Below are positions 8,794 through 18,364 of a stretch of 64,000 bases of DNA, in pieces. The translations under genes and the position numbers were made by a program. Source of the DNA: Thermoplasmatota archaeon (GTDB lineage: Archaea > Thermoplasmatota > Thermoplasmata > UBA10834); assembly GCA_018818785.1 (NCBI GenBank), contig JAHIRF010000005.1:124001-188000 (forward strand), given 5' to 3'. The notes beneath the pieces are model-generated. The model saw only the letters and a list, made by a program, of their open reading frames with translations. It was not told the DNA's origin and did not search any database. Position 1 is the first letter of the stretch, and each line of letters opens with the position of its first letter.

Positions 8794-9244
8794 GCTTCCG
8801 GAATCGTTCCATTATGCCGAGCCAGTGGGACCCGCGCCAATACACCTTGCCGCAACCCCCGCACTTCCAGAACTTGTCGTTGCTCGCGAACGCCCCTTCG
8901 GGCACGGAACCATTCGCCTCCTCCTTAGGGAGGCTGACCAGCTCTCCGTTGCACTGCGTGCACCTTATAGTGTCCTCGCTGAACTTCAGACCGAACTTCT
9001 CGCGGACCACAGTCAATTGCGCCTCGAGGTCTTCGGTTTCTATCAGCATGGCTCCAGGTTCCTTGGACAGTTCCTTGTCTCTGGTCAGGACGAATCGGTT
9101 ATCGGCTCTCGCGGCTGCTGCGATCTGTTTATCATCCATCGTCTTGTCATAGATTGTATCGTATCCTAACATCCGGAGCCATTTCGCCAGGGATCCAAGC
9201 ATTTGATCCACGGCGAACGTCGGTTTCGGCACATCTTCGCTCAT
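8780..9244 (-). CDS. Mut7-C domain RNase-like protein with zinc ribbon
   Basis: This 154-residue protein starts FAVDQMLGSLAKWLRMLGYDT, the PIN-like Mut7-C fold (DUF82), with acidic residues in VDQ, DTIYD, DDKQ and LTRDKEL suited to metal-dependent RNA cleavage. The C-terminal half is a zinc ribbon with CTQC and CGGC pairs, followed by the usual YWRGSHW. Its ATG overlaps the TGA of the upstream reductase gene (ATGA, 9241-9244), so the two are translationally coupled, though no functional link is known. Confidence 0.85.
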   Translation of the reverse strand: MSEDVPKPTFAVDQMLGSLAKWLRMLGYDTIYDKTMDDKQIAAAARADNRFVLTRDKELSKEPGAMLIETEDLEAQLTVVREKFGLKFSEDTIRCTQCNGELVSLPKEEANGSVPEGAFASNDKFWKCGGCGKVYWRGSHWLGIMERFRKLNLA

Positions 9245-9882
9245 TTGACCACCTCATATCTCACGAGGACCCCGCTTCCGAGGACCTCTGCCCCCTTCAG
9301 TCTGAGTGGCACCATTTCCAGTGTTTCGGAAGCGCCATCTCCTCCAGCAGGGGTCGGCGCCCGCTCCCCCCCAATGATGATACTTCCTATGAATATGTTG
9401 ACCTCATCGGCCAGCCGATTTCTCAGGAATGACCATATGATGGTGGAGCCCCCTTCTACGAGCAACCTCTTGATGCCAATCCTCTCCAGGATCGGAATAA
9501 GGTTCGGTATGTCCACATCGTCCCTACCGCATCGGATGGTCTTTGCGTTCGGGAATGTCTTGGAGCATCCCTCGTTCGTGACGATGATCGTCTCCGCCTT
9601 CCCGTCGAAGACCAATGAATCAGATGGCGTCCTCCCGTTGGAATCGAGGACGATCCTGATGGGGTGTCTTGGGGTCTTGACGTACTTCTCCTTCACAGTC
9701 AGTTTAGGGTTGTCTGAGATGACCGTTTCCACCCCGACAAGTATGGCATCCGAGGAATTCCTCAGCATGTGCACCCTCTTCTTGTCCTCTTCGTTGGAGA
9801 TAGGGGTCTGCCTTCTGGTCTTCAATGCTATCTTGCCATCTGCAGACATTGCGCAGTTTATTGTAATCTGCAAGAGTACCAT
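9241..9882 (-). CDS. arfC: 2,5-diamino-6-(ribosylamino)-4(3H)-pyrimidinone 5'-phosphate reductase
   Basis: This RibD C-terminal-type reductase of 213 residues converts the ribosylamino to the ribitylamino pyrimidine in archaeal riboflavin (and F420) synthesis using NAD(P)H. INCAMSADGKIA, DAILVGVETVISDNPKLTV, RIVLDSNGRTP and LLVEGGSTIIWSFL are characteristic. It is the first gene of a two-gene unit with the Mut7-C protein. The promoter lies in the 164-base gap to the divergent PAC2 gene. Confidence 0.88.
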   Translation of the reverse strand: MVLLQITINCAMSADGKIALKTRRQTPISNEEDKKRVHMLRNSSDAILVGVETVISDNPKLTVKEKYVKTPRHPIRIVLDSNGRTPSDSLVFDGKAETIIVTNEGCSKTFPNAKTIRCGRDDVDIPNLIPILERIGIKRLLVEGGSTIIWSFLRNRLADEVNIFIGSIIIGGERAPTPAGGDGASETLEMVPLRLKGAEVLGSGVLVRYEVVK

Positions 9883-10015
9883 CTGGAAGAACCGTTCGCA
9901 CTGCTAATAACTTTTCGGGACAGAGGCCAGTGATCCCGAAGACGATCCCTCCGGTAGCCATGCGTCAACGGGGTCGGTGCACACACGGTTCCTGCCCAAG
10001 ACGCATTTCCCAACA

Positions 10016-10023
10016 CTTATAAG
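10016..10023 (+). promoter_or_regulatory. TATA box of the PAC2 gene
   Basis: CTTATAAG is centred about 27 bases upstream of ATG 10047, the distance expected for a leaderless archaeal transcript. Confidence 0.65.
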
Positions 10024-10046
10024 CGGACCATCTCATTTGGGCACCG

Positions 10047-10817
10047 ATGGACGGAGACGATATCAAGATATACGAGATCATGAAGAAGGACTTGCGAGGC
10101 GCGACCATCATAGATGGTTTTCCAAGCGTCGGCTTGGTGAGCTCCATCTCTGCTAATTACTTGATCAAAGTGCTGAAGATGGAACATATAGGAATCATGG
10201 ATTCACCACAGTTCCCGACCGTCTCCTTGATACGTGACGCACAACCGTTGAGCCCTGTCAGGATTTATGCCGGAGATAAGGGCCCACGTGGCGATCAGCT
10301 GGTGGCATTCATCTCTGAGTTCCAAGCCCCAGCGAACCTTGTCCGACCGATTTCAAGAGCGCTTGTGGATTGGGCCATCGAGCAGCGGTGCAAGATGATT
10401 GTGTCTCCCGAAGGGCTCGTGGTAGACCCCGAGATTCGGGACAGTGCGGACATCTCAGATGTTGTGTTCGGGATTGCAAGCACATTGCGTTCGCGCGAAC
10501 TGTTGAAAGAACATGGCATACGCCCGTTCGAGGAAGGCGTCATTTCCGGAGTCGCTGGAGTGCTCCTGAATGAAGGGCGGAAGAGGGATTTCGATGTCAT
10601 TACCATTCTCGCAGAAGCTCATCCAGACTTCCCCGATGCGAAGGCGGCTGCACTCGTGCTCGAAGCGATCGACAACATTCTCCTGGGCATTGATTTCGAT
10701 GCCAAGCCGCTCTTCGAAGAAGCGCAGCGGATCGAAACGCACATACGGGAGATTCAGAAGCAGGCCGTGGTCAAGAAGGACGATAAGCCCGCCGCGAGAC
10801 CGCCTATGTATGGCTAG
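10047..10817 (+). CDS. PAC2-family protein (proteasome assembly chaperone-like)
   Basis: A 256-residue soluble protein with the PAC2 pattern: ATIIDGFPSVGLVSSISANYLI near residue 18, FPTVSLIRDAQPLSPVRIYAG, and ISGVAGVLLNEGRKRDFDVITILAEAHPDFPDAKAAA in the C-terminal half. Eukaryotic relatives help assemble the 20S proteasome; the archaeal role is not settled. A basic, proline-rich tail (KKDDKPAARPPMYG) ends the protein. Its stop overlaps the convergent rtcA stop by four bases. Confidence 0.85.
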   Translation: MDGDDIKIYEIMKKDLRGATIIDGFPSVGLVSSISANYLIKVLKMEHIGIMDSPQFPTVSLIRDAQPLSPVRIYAGDKGPRGDQLVAFISEFQAPANLVRPISRALVDWAIEQRCKMIVSPEGLVVDPEIRDSADISDVVFGIASTLRSRELLKEHGIRPFEEGVISGVAGVLLNEGRKRDFDVITILAEAHPDFPDAKAAALVLEAIDNILLGIDFDAKPLFEEAQRIETHIREIQKQAVVKKDDKPAARPPMYG

Positions 10818-11830
10818 ACCGTGCTGATTCTGACGAGTCCGCCATCCTCGGAAGTGACGAACCTCCTTCCCAGGAATCTTTCTATAACCCAGATGTTGGT
10901 CTTCGCATGCTCTGTCAGCTCCTCGGCCAACATGGTCGACTCGCCATCCGCAAGAGCCATGTATGGTAGCAGTTGATCAAGTCCATGTTCATCCACAGTG
11001 GCCCCTGAATCGATGGTCTCCATCAGATCGATCGCGCAGGATTCACCGATCGTCTCGGCCCGCACACCCTTCTCTCCAAGAGTCGATTCACCCAATATCG
11101 AGTGCTCATACCTTGCAGCGAGGACTATCCCTGCACCGGTACTGCTCCCGGATGTGATCTGCGATTGCACCTTGACTCGATTGAAATTCACAAGGGATTT
11201 TAGGGCGGAGTGTTTCATCCTTGTGACCACATGTTCTGGGAGATTCTGTGCGAATGCGATTCCAAGGATATCCTTCAAGTCTCCTCTCGTGCCGAGATCC
11301 ACAGCGTGCAAGCCTCCAGATGGAGCGCAGGTGGCAATGATCGCCCCCCCACCTTCTGGATAGAATCCTCTCGATTCAATGTCGAGCTCACAGGAAACAC
11401 CGAATCTCTCTAGTTGTGGGATATGGACTTGGGCGACGTACTCTATGGGAGGAGACCATCGGACATCCGTGCCACCTCGGATTCTCATCCTTACAACGGA
11501 TTTAGAAATGGACGCTGGCAACAGACATGTCTGGAGGACAAGTGATACGCTACCTGCTGTACCGACATCGAATTCGAAATCCCCTCCGGTCAGCTGGCCT
11601 GGCTCGAAGGAGATCGCATTCGAGCCAACGTATAATCCTTCTACCTCGGCGTCGCAGAGTTCCGCGGCCGCTTCTATGCTGGTGAGATGCTGTGGTGACA
11701 GGCCAGGACTTGGACGGCCTGCTCGTATGTTCGAGACATGAACGCTCTTGCGCAGGACTGAGGCAAGCGAGACCGCCGTCCGCAGGATCTGTCCGCCACC
11801 CTCTCCATGAGATCCATCGATCTCGATCAT
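10814..11830 (-). CDS. rtcA: RNA 3'-terminal phosphate cyclase
   Basis: RtcA converts RNA 3'-phosphates to 2',3'-cyclic phosphates through an adenylated histidine. The 338-residue protein begins IDGSHGEGGGQILRTAVSLA, and shows RGGTDVRWSPPIEY, GFYPEGGG and the C-terminal DEHGLDQLLPYMALADG, which contains the nucleotide-accepting His. Its ATG overlaps the TGA of an MFS transporter (ATGA, 11827-11830), so both belong to one transcript; the pairing has no obvious biochemical reason. Confidence 0.95.
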   Translation of the reverse strand: MIEIDGSHGEGGGQILRTAVSLASVLRKSVHVSNIRAGRPSPGLSPQHLTSIEAAAELCDAEVEGLYVGSNAISFEPGQLTGGDFEFDVGTAGSVSLVLQTCLLPASISKSVVRMRIRGGTDVRWSPPIEYVAQVHIPQLERFGVSCELDIESRGFYPEGGGAIIATCAPSGGLHAVDLGTRGDLKDILGIAFAQNLPEHVVTRMKHSALKSLVNFNRVKVQSQITSGSSTGAGIVLAARYEHSILGESTLGEKGVRAETIGESCAIDLMETIDSGATVDEHGLDQLLPYMALADGESTMLAEELTEHAKTNIWVIERFLGRRFVTSEDGGLVRISTV

Positions 11831-13101
11831 GAGCTCTCAACCTTCTTCTTCGAGAACCTTTTTACGATCAAGTTCACGAGGAAGAACCACGTCATCATTA
11901 CAACTGCCAACCCAATCAGACCCGCTGCGAAATACAGCAGCCATTCAGGAGCGGACTCGTCCCCGCTGGCAACGATGATGGCGAGGCCCAACCCCTCGGC
12001 TACGAATGCGCCGAAACCTAGTGCGAAGGAATATAGTCCCATCGTTGCCCCATAACATGTGTCCTTGGATGAATCTGCCATCAATGCAAGGGCCGCGGGA
12101 ACGAACGCGCCGACTCCAAGGCCCATGATGCCTAAAGGAATCATGCCGAGCAGTTTGAATTCGATCTGCCCATCGACCATCTCATAGGCGTAGTCCGAGA
12201 AGAACAACATCATCACGACGATCCCGAATATGCTGAAGACACCGTAGGCCATGACTGGTATCCTACCGATCCTATCGGAAACCCTTCCCCAGAATGGTTG
12301 CAGGAGACAGAGCGCGACGCCAGCCGCCCCGAACATTATGCCTATGGTCGCCCCCGAAATATCCTCGCTTAGCATGATTCTCGGGAGGTATGTGATTGCG
12401 AGACCTAGCAGAACCGCGATTATGAGCCATATCGGGAACATCAGTCGGATCTCTCGAATCTTGAAGACGATCTTCAGACTCTGGAACCCTCCCAAATGAT
12501 CGTTTTTCTTTATCGCTCGTTCCTTCTTGACCAGTGATTGTAGTAGAGTGGCCGAAGCGGCGAGTAGCAGCGCGACGATGATGAATCCTGCGATCGGTCC
12601 AGCATAATCGATCATGAAACCGCCGACAACTGCGCCGACTATGTATCCGCTGAAAGTCGCGTAATCAAACCATCCCATCTGTCTGCCGCGATCACAACTG
12701 TCCGCATGGTCTGCGATCATCGCGATTGCGGGTGCGATTGTGGCGGCAGCCCCGATCCCGTGGATTCCGTGCAAGGCCGCCAGGTACCAGACGTTGTTCG
12801 ACAGGGTGTATAGGGTTACTATAATGGCCGCTAGCGCGGTCCCGAGGACGATTATCTTCTTGCGTCCAATCTTGTCGCTCAAGATCCCGAAGTAGTTGGC
12901 GGTCAGCATCTCCGCCAATGGATATGGGACAGCAATGATAGCCACATTGAGAAGCGCCTCGTAATCATTCTGGTACGGGACGTAACTCGCGATCAGCAGG
13001 AGGAGCGCTCCGAAAGCTGTTCTAAGGAAGAACGTGGAGAGATAAAGCACTCTGAGGTGCCAGGGAGTCCGTATCCCCTTTCTATTGGACATGCCGAACA
13101 T
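11827..13101 (-). CDS. Major facilitator superfamily transporter
   Basis: This 424-residue protein has about 12 membrane segments in two halves. The loop between segments 2 and 3 carries the MFS signature GILSDKIGRKK, repeated in the second half as GRVSDRIGRIP. Substrate cannot be deduced; drug or small-molecule efflux is the commonest role for this pattern. It is the promoter-proximal gene of a two-gene unit with rtcA. An alternative start is the ATG nine bases downstream. Confidence 0.88.
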   Translation of the reverse strand: MFGMSNRKGIRTPWHLRVLYLSTFFLRTAFGALLLLIASYVPYQNDYEALLNVAIIAVPYPLAEMLTANYFGILSDKIGRKKIIVLGTALAAIIVTLYTLSNNVWYLAALHGIHGIGAAATIAPAIAMIADHADSCDRGRQMGWFDYATFSGYIVGAVVGGFMIDYAGPIAGFIIVALLLAASATLLQSLVKKERAIKKNDHLGGFQSLKIVFKIREIRLMFPIWLIIAVLLGLAITYLPRIMLSEDISGATIGIMFGAAGVALCLLQPFWGRVSDRIGRIPVMAYGVFSIFGIVVMMLFFSDYAYEMVDGQIEFKLLGMIPLGIMGLGVGAFVPAALALMADSSKDTCYGATMGLYSFALGFGAFVAEGLGLAIIVASGDESAPEWLLYFAAGLIGLAVVMMTWFFLVNLIVKRFSKKKVESS

Positions 13102-13188
13102 CTGAACTGAGGTCAGCTGATGTAATTACTTAACACTTATGCAGAATGGCTGTAGCAATACCCTGGCCCCAAGGAACCCCTCAGAATG

Positions 13189-13198
13189 GTTTAAGTAA
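13189..13198 (+). promoter_or_regulatory. TATA-like box of the Na+/Ca2+ exchanger gene
   Basis: GTTTAAGTAA lies 39 bases before ATG 13232. With transcription expected about 25 bases downstream, it favours 13232 over the in-frame ATG at 13202 as the translation start. Confidence 0.45.
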
Positions 13199-13231
13199 CC
13201 GATGGACATAGTCCCGCATCGGGTCCAACGT

Positions 13232-14287
13232 ATGGCAGTCGAGGCAATCGGCGTCCTGGTACTAATCGCCTCCCTGATCGTGATTCTGATCAGCTGCGAG
13301 ATCTTCGTGAATGGCATCGAATGGCTCGGATGTCGGCTGGGGCTCGCGGAGACCGCCACCGGCAGCATTTTGGCCGCTATCGGGACCGCCATGCCCGAAA
13401 CGATAATCCCGATCATCGCGATCTTCTTCATGAGCAATGGTGCCGGCGAGGAGATCGGCGAAGGTGCGATTCTCGGGGCGCCGTTCATGCTCGGCACACT
13501 CGCCATGTTCATCGGCGGAGTGTCGATATGGTTAGCCTGCAGACGCGGGAAGCGCGGCAAGTGTCTCGTGCTGAAGGCGGGGCACGCCGAGCGGGATCTC
13601 AAGTTTTTCATGTCCATGTACTTGATTGCGCTCCTCACGGGCCTTCTTGGATTGCAGGATTCCTTCGATACCAAGTACATCAATTGGTGTGCTGCCGCAG
13701 TGCTTCTGCTCGCCTATGTACTCTATCTCCAGCGCACCCTGAGAGATGAGGCCGACATGAGCGAATCATCTTGCCCGACCCTTTACCTGGGACGCGCAGT
13801 CCGAAAGGCGCCTCCCAAAGGTATCGTCGGCATGTCGATGATTCTATTTCAGGTCACAGCTGCACTCGTCGGGATAATCATAGGCGCCAAATTCTTCGTA
13901 GATGAGGTGGACGCGATATCTGAATCCATCGGGATCTCACCGATAATACTCGCCTTCCTGATCGCACCAATCGCAACGGAATTGCCTGAGAAATTCAACA
14001 GTGTCATCTGGTACTGGCGCGAGAAGGACACGCTCGCCCTGGGGAACATAACCGGTGCAATGGTGTTCCAGAGCAGCATCCCGGTCAGCATCGGTCTCCT
14101 CTTCACCAAGTGGTCCCTGGAACCGATCAACATCGCGAGCATGGTCATAGCTCTCACGGCGGCGGGTTGGATATTATATTCGGTGACGGTCAAGAAGCGC
14201 GTGGAGTACAAGACTCTGATCGCTTCAGGATCCCTTTACATTCTGTACATCATACTCCTGTTGATGTTCCCTATTCATTCGTCTTAG
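13232..14287 (+). CDS. Sodium/calcium exchanger-family antiporter
   Basis: A membrane protein of about 351 residues with some ten hydrophobic segments arranged as two related halves. The conserved alpha-repeats are readable: TATGSILAAIGTAMPETIIPI in the first half and SPIILAFLIAPIATELPEKFNS in the second, each with the acidic residue that binds cations. This is the CaCA superfamily; Ca2+/Na+ or Ca2+/H+ exchange is likely. A palindrome covers its stop codon. A Kef-type antiporter follows on the same strand from a separate promoter. Confidence 0.85.
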   Translation: MAVEAIGVLVLIASLIVILISCEIFVNGIEWLGCRLGLAETATGSILAAIGTAMPETIIPIIAIFFMSNGAGEEIGEGAILGAPFMLGTLAMFIGGVSIWLACRRGKRGKCLVLKAGHAERDLKFFMSMYLIALLTGLLGLQDSFDTKYINWCAAAVLLLAYVLYLQRTLRDEADMSESSCPTLYLGRAVRKAPPKGIVGMSMILFQVTAALVGIIIGAKFFVDEVDAISESIGISPIILAFLIAPIATELPEKFNSVIWYWREKDTLALGNITGAMVFQSSIPVSIGLLFTKWSLEPINIASMVIALTAAGWILYSVTVKKRVEYKTLIASGSLYILYIILLLMFPIHSS

Positions 14288-14302
14288 TAGCTGAGCTACT
14301 AA
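14284..14302. repeat. 19-base perfect palindrome at the exchanger stop codon
   Basis: TTAGTAGCT-G-AGCTACTAA has 9-base arms around one central base and includes the TAG stop codon. No T-run follows, so it is not a classical terminator. It could be a protein-binding site for the downstream antiporter gene, whose TATA-like box begins about 40 bases further on, or an RNA hairpin protecting the 3' end. Confidence 0.5.
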
Positions 14303-14440
14303 ACGTTTGAACACCTGGCCAGACTGCGCTCCAGATAAGTTATAAGTACGCACCAGGCATATCCACGCCCGGATGGGATGCAGACCGATTCACTATGAAT
14401 TAGTTGGCATCTTCTTCTCAGAACGAGAAGGGAAGACGGG

Positions 14441-16243
14441 ATGAGTGCGGAGTCCGAGCTGCTGTTCCAGATGGGCGCCATCATGCTGCTTGCGTTCGTG
14501 GCTGCCACGCTCGCTGGCAAGCTGAACCAGTCGGTCATGATCGGATACATAGTGATAGGTATCTTCATCGGCCCGAAGATGAGCTTCGAAATCTTTGGGC
14601 TCGAATACCGTGGTTTCATAAGCGACACGAGCCTGATCGAGATACTGTCTTTTGTCGGGCTCGTGATGCTGATGTTCTTCGTCGGCCTGGAATTCTCCTT
14701 CTCCAAATTGAAGAAGACGCGCACGCCCGCGATAATCCTGGCCATCATCGATGTGAGCGTGGGGCTGTTCGTTGGATTCATATTCGCATCCTTCCTCGGG
14801 TGGCCATTGATCGATTCGATCTTCCTTGCTGGTGTCATAGCGATGAGCAGTTCCAGCATAGCCATGAAGGTGCTGTTCGATCTGAAGCGGATGTCCAGTC
14901 CGGAGGTGGAGTTCCTCATAGGTTTGGTCATAGTCGAGACGTTCATCGCGATGCTCATACTCGCTGTCGCGAGCGGCATGGTCGTCAGACCCGACAGCAA
15001 TCCGATGGAATATGGGCAGTTGCTCCTCGGCATGGCCGCGTTCTACGCCTTCTTCATATGGGTCGCGATGTGGGCCGTCCCCAGGGTCGTCTCGTTCTTC
15101 AACAGCATAGAGAACGACGAACTCTTCATACTGTTCGCGCTCGGAATAGTCTTCCTCACATCTGGGTTCGCCGCAGCGATGAACGTGCCTCCTATCATAG
15201 GGGCGTTCTTCATCGGGATGATACTCGCAGAGACGAATGTGTCCGCGCGTATCCGCTCGAAACTGGAGTCATTCAAGGACGCATTCGTGGCGATATTCTT
15301 CACCTCATTCGGGATGATGATCGACCCTGCGATGTTCTCCGATGTGATTTGGATGGTAGCCATCGCCATCCCGCTCGTGCTATTCTACGAGATATTCGTC
15401 ATATCTTCGGTCACATACTTCCTCGGTTTCTCGGCAAAGGCTGCCACAACAATCGGTACCAGTGCTACTGGAAGAGGCGTCGAGTCCATTCTGTTCGCTA
15501 GTGTGGGTAGCAATGTCCAAGGCGCGACCATGGGCTCCCTGCTCAATCCGTTCGCAGGCGCTTTCTGCTTCGGCATGAGCGCGGTCACTTCGGTGTTCGT
15601 TAAGCACTCGACGGCTCTGGCAAACGCTCTCTCGAAGGTGATTCCTGCCCCATTGAAATTCTCTGGCTCGGTCATATCCAGAACGCTCGGAAAGGCTGTG
15701 ATGCCCTCATCTATTCGGATATTCAAAGGCGCGAAGATAACTGGCGCACTCCTGCTGTCGTTTGTGATATTATGCACAATGATCCTGATGGTGAAGCCAC
15801 CTCTACACCTGCTGCTCGTGGGCTGCGGGATCATAATGACGTTCGTGATATACTTCGTGATAAGGTTCGAAGTGAAAGAGATTGTAAAACACGTGAATTA
15901 CTCCAACCTCGGGGTGAGGTCAGAGCGCAAGAGCGTTATCGTGGATCTGGTGTCGTGGTTGATATTCGGCTCTGTTCTCTCAGTCCTGATAGTGGTCTCC
16001 ATATGGACGTACATGTGGCAACTGTCCCTGGTAGTAGCCATCTCTTATCTGGTCGGTCTGTTCTATCTCATGTTTGCAGCGCACAAGCACCTGTACGCCG
16101 AACAAGCCGCATTCATCCCGCCCATATACATGATGCCTCGACATGAGATCAAGGAAGATGATGAGGGGAATGGCCACGCAAAACCTTTGCCGAAGGCGGT
16201 GTACGGCGTCGTGAAGACGCTTCCGAAGAACATGCGACTGTAG
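14441..16243 (+). CDS. CPA2-family monovalent cation:proton antiporter (Kef-type)
   Basis: This 600-residue integral membrane protein has about 12 segments of the Na+/H+ exchanger fold in its first 390 residues: LAGKLNQSVMIGYIVIGIFIGP, FVGLEFSFSKLK, MSSSSIAMKVLFD and NVPPIIGAFFIGMILAETN. The last 200 residues hold additional hydrophobic segments (about 450-495 and 510-550) rather than a cytosolic TrkA-N/TrkA-C domain, which is atypical of true Kef proteins. A TATA-like TTATAAGT at about 14340 serves it. Confidence 0.85.
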   Translation: MSAESELLFQMGAIMLLAFVAATLAGKLNQSVMIGYIVIGIFIGPKMSFEIFGLEYRGFISDTSLIEILSFVGLVMLMFFVGLEFSFSKLKKTRTPAIILAIIDVSVGLFVGFIFASFLGWPLIDSIFLAGVIAMSSSSIAMKVLFDLKRMSSPEVEFLIGLVIVETFIAMLILAVASGMVVRPDSNPMEYGQLLLGMAAFYAFFIWVAMWAVPRVVSFFNSIENDELFILFALGIVFLTSGFAAAMNVPPIIGAFFIGMILAETNVSARIRSKLESFKDAFVAIFFTSFGMMIDPAMFSDVIWMVAIAIPLVLFYEIFVISSVTYFLGFSAKAATTIGTSATGRGVESILFASVGSNVQGATMGSLLNPFAGAFCFGMSAVTSVFVKHSTALANALSKVIPAPLKFSGSVISRTLGKAVMPSSIRIFKGAKITGALLLSFVILCTMILMVKPPLHLLLVGCGIIMTFVIYFVIRFEVKEIVKHVNYSNLGVRSERKSVIVDLVSWLIFGSVLSVLIVVSIWTYMWQLSLVVAISYLVGLFYLMFAAHKHLYAEQAAFIPPIYMMPRHEIKEDDEGNGHAKPLPKAVYGVVKTLPKNMRL

Positions 16244-16377
16244 TAGCGCTCAGAGCGACACTTGGGTCGCTGATCATCCCTGATGAAAATTGCTCTCCGA
16301 AGACCGCATTTGGCCATCAAAGATGGTTTGGCCGAATATGATAATCATCATATCTTCTCCTGGTCAATCACCCTTCA

Positions 16378-16989
16378 ATGACCTGGAAGTCACAGGACGG
16401 CTATACTGCAGGGTTGTATAGCGGCGTTCTCGCGATCGTCACTTTCTGTGTGCTGTATCCAATTGCAGCTTACCAGGACCCAGACTATAGATTCCTTGAC
16501 AACTACCTGAGCGATCTTGGTGTAGGTCCAGGTGCATGGGCTTTCAACTCTGGACTTATCGTGACCGGTTCTCTCCTCGCGGTGTTCGCAATATTTGGGG
16601 TGTACCGAGCGATCGGAACTGGCATATGGTCCAAACTGGGCACGGCAGCACTCGCAATATCTGGTGCATTTCTGGTATGTATTGGAATATTCACCGAGGA
16701 TTTCGACGAGGTCCACACATTCTTCTCGTTCGCTTTTTTCATAACACTATTGATCACACTCGGGCTGATGTCCGTTGTCATGATCAGGACCAAGGCGCTA
16801 GGTTCCATAGGCACCGGTGCGTCGATAACTGCCTTCATGGCAGGGGCGGCGTTGATCCCGCTCGGGGCGAATCCATTCACGGAGACCATTGCTGTCTTGA
16901 TCATACTGGCATGGGGTTCTTTGATCACGGTCCTTATATTCCTGAAGGACCAGGTTCAGAGCTCCGGCGAACCACATCTACGCCGTTAA
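16378..16989 (+). CDS. DUF998-family membrane protein
   Basis: A 203-residue protein with six predicted membrane segments. DYRFLDNYLSDLGVGP after the first segment and the periodic hydrophobic pattern are typical of the DUF998 family, whose function is unknown. It lies alone between the cation antiporter and ornithine aminotransferase genes. Confidence 0.75.
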   Translation: MTWKSQDGYTAGLYSGVLAIVTFCVLYPIAAYQDPDYRFLDNYLSDLGVGPGAWAFNSGLIVTGSLLAVFAIFGVYRAIGTGIWSKLGTAALAISGAFLVCIGIFTEDFDEVHTFFSFAFFITLLITLGLMSVVMIRTKALGSIGTGASITAFMAGAALIPLGANPFTETIAVLIILAWGSLITVLIFLKDQVQSSGEPHLRR

Positions 16990-17076
16990 GTGTGCCCTAC
17001 AATCATTTTAAAACAGTAGTGCAATCAGCATCGCTAAGCAAGCCTGCATCACAGGCTGGAATAGAGGTCGAACGAA

Positions 17077-18282
17077 ATGAAAGCCAACGAGTACAGGGAA
17101 CTTGATGAGAAATATGGGGCGCACAACTACCACCCGTTGCCAGTCGTACTGTCCAAGGCAAAGGGCGTTTGGGTCTGGGATGTCGAGGGAAACAAGTACA
17201 TCGACATGCTGAGCTCATACTCCGCAATCAACCAGGGGCACCTTCATCCCAAGATTGTCGCAGCGGCTATCGAACAGCTCACAAGGATATCCCTCTCGTC
17301 GAGAGCGTTCTCGAACGACAGGATGGGGCCGTATCTGAAGAAGCTCTGCGAGATCAGCGGTATGGAGATGGCCTTGCCGATGAACACTGGCGCAGAGGCC
17401 GTGGAGACCGCGCTGAAACTCGCTCGCAGATGGGCATATCAGAAGATGGGGGTTCCAGAGAACAAGGGTGAGTTGATAGTATGCGAGAACAACTTCCATG
17501 GGAGAACCACGACCATCATCAGCTTTTCATCGGATCCAGGTTCCAAGAAGGGCTTTGGCCCTTACACGCCAGGCTTCGTGACCATTCCGTACAACGATAT
17601 CAAGAGCTTCGAGAATGCGATCACCCCGAACACGATCGGTATCATGGTCGAGCCGATCCAAGGCGAGGCCGGTATCAATGTGCCATCTCCTGGCTACCTG
17701 AAGGAGCTCAGAAGGATCTGCACCGAGAAAGGCATACTGCTCATAATCGATGAGATACAGACGGGGTTCGCCAGGACCGGCAAGATGTTCGCCTTCGAAC
17801 ACGACGGGATCAAGCCGGATATCCTCTGTGTCGGCAAGGCTCTCGGAGGAGGACTGTATCCTGTATCCGCCGCGCTCTCGTCCAGGGAGATAATGAGCAT
17901 GTTCACACCCGGGTCGCACGGTAGCACATTCGGAGGCAACCCGCTCGCATGCGCGATAGCAGAAGCCGCCCTGGATGTCCTTATCGAGGAGAAGCTGACT
18001 AAGAGATCCACGGAGATGGGCGAGTACTTCGTCAAGAAGTTGAAGGAAGTCAAGACCCCCAAGATCAAGGAGATCAGGGCAAGGGGGCTGCTCATCGGTG
18101 TAGAATTCCACCTCGGTGCAAAGGAGACTGTCAGGCCTATCTGCGAGAAGCTCATGCAGAACGGAGTTCTTGCGAAGGACACACATGAGAAGACCATCAG
18201 GTTCGCACCTCCGCTCACGATCACAACGGATGAGATCGACTGGGCGATGGAGCGGATCAAGAAGGTCTTCGAAGAATATTGA
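17077..18282 (+). CDS. rocD: Ornithine--oxo-acid aminotransferase
   Basis: A class III PLP-dependent aminotransferase of 401 residues. It begins NYHPLPVVLSKAKGVWVWDVEG, and has NTGAEAVETALKLARRW, NFHGRTTTIISFSSD, the DEIQTGFARTGKMFA segment and the PLP-binding lysine in CVGKALGGGLYPVSA. GSHGSTFGGNPLACA completes the pattern of ornithine delta-aminotransferase, which makes glutamate semialdehyde for proline synthesis or ornithine breakdown. Confidence 0.92.
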   Translation: MKANEYRELDEKYGAHNYHPLPVVLSKAKGVWVWDVEGNKYIDMLSSYSAINQGHLHPKIVAAAIEQLTRISLSSRAFSNDRMGPYLKKLCEISGMEMALPMNTGAEAVETALKLARRWAYQKMGVPENKGELIVCENNFHGRTTTIISFSSDPGSKKGFGPYTPGFVTIPYNDIKSFENAITPNTIGIMVEPIQGEAGINVPSPGYLKELRRICTEKGILLIIDEIQTGFARTGKMFAFEHDGIKPDILCVGKALGGGLYPVSAALSSREIMSMFTPGSHGSTFGGNPLACAIAEAALDVLIEEKLTKRSTEMGEYFVKKLKEVKTPKIKEIRARGLLIGVEFHLGAKETVRPICEKLMQNGVLAKDTHEKTIRFAPPLTITTDEIDWAMERIKKVFEEY

Positions 18283-18364
18283 TAAACATCACTGCACGGG
18301 GGATTTTGCATCCCCGTGGCAATCTTATTTTTCTTGGTTGCGTCATACCTCTACTGGGAGTCAT

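Noticed and set aside
13126-13683. Long minus-strand frame opposite the exchanger gene
   Set aside because: It is the mirror frame of a membrane protein with clear CaCA motifs and covers its promoter.
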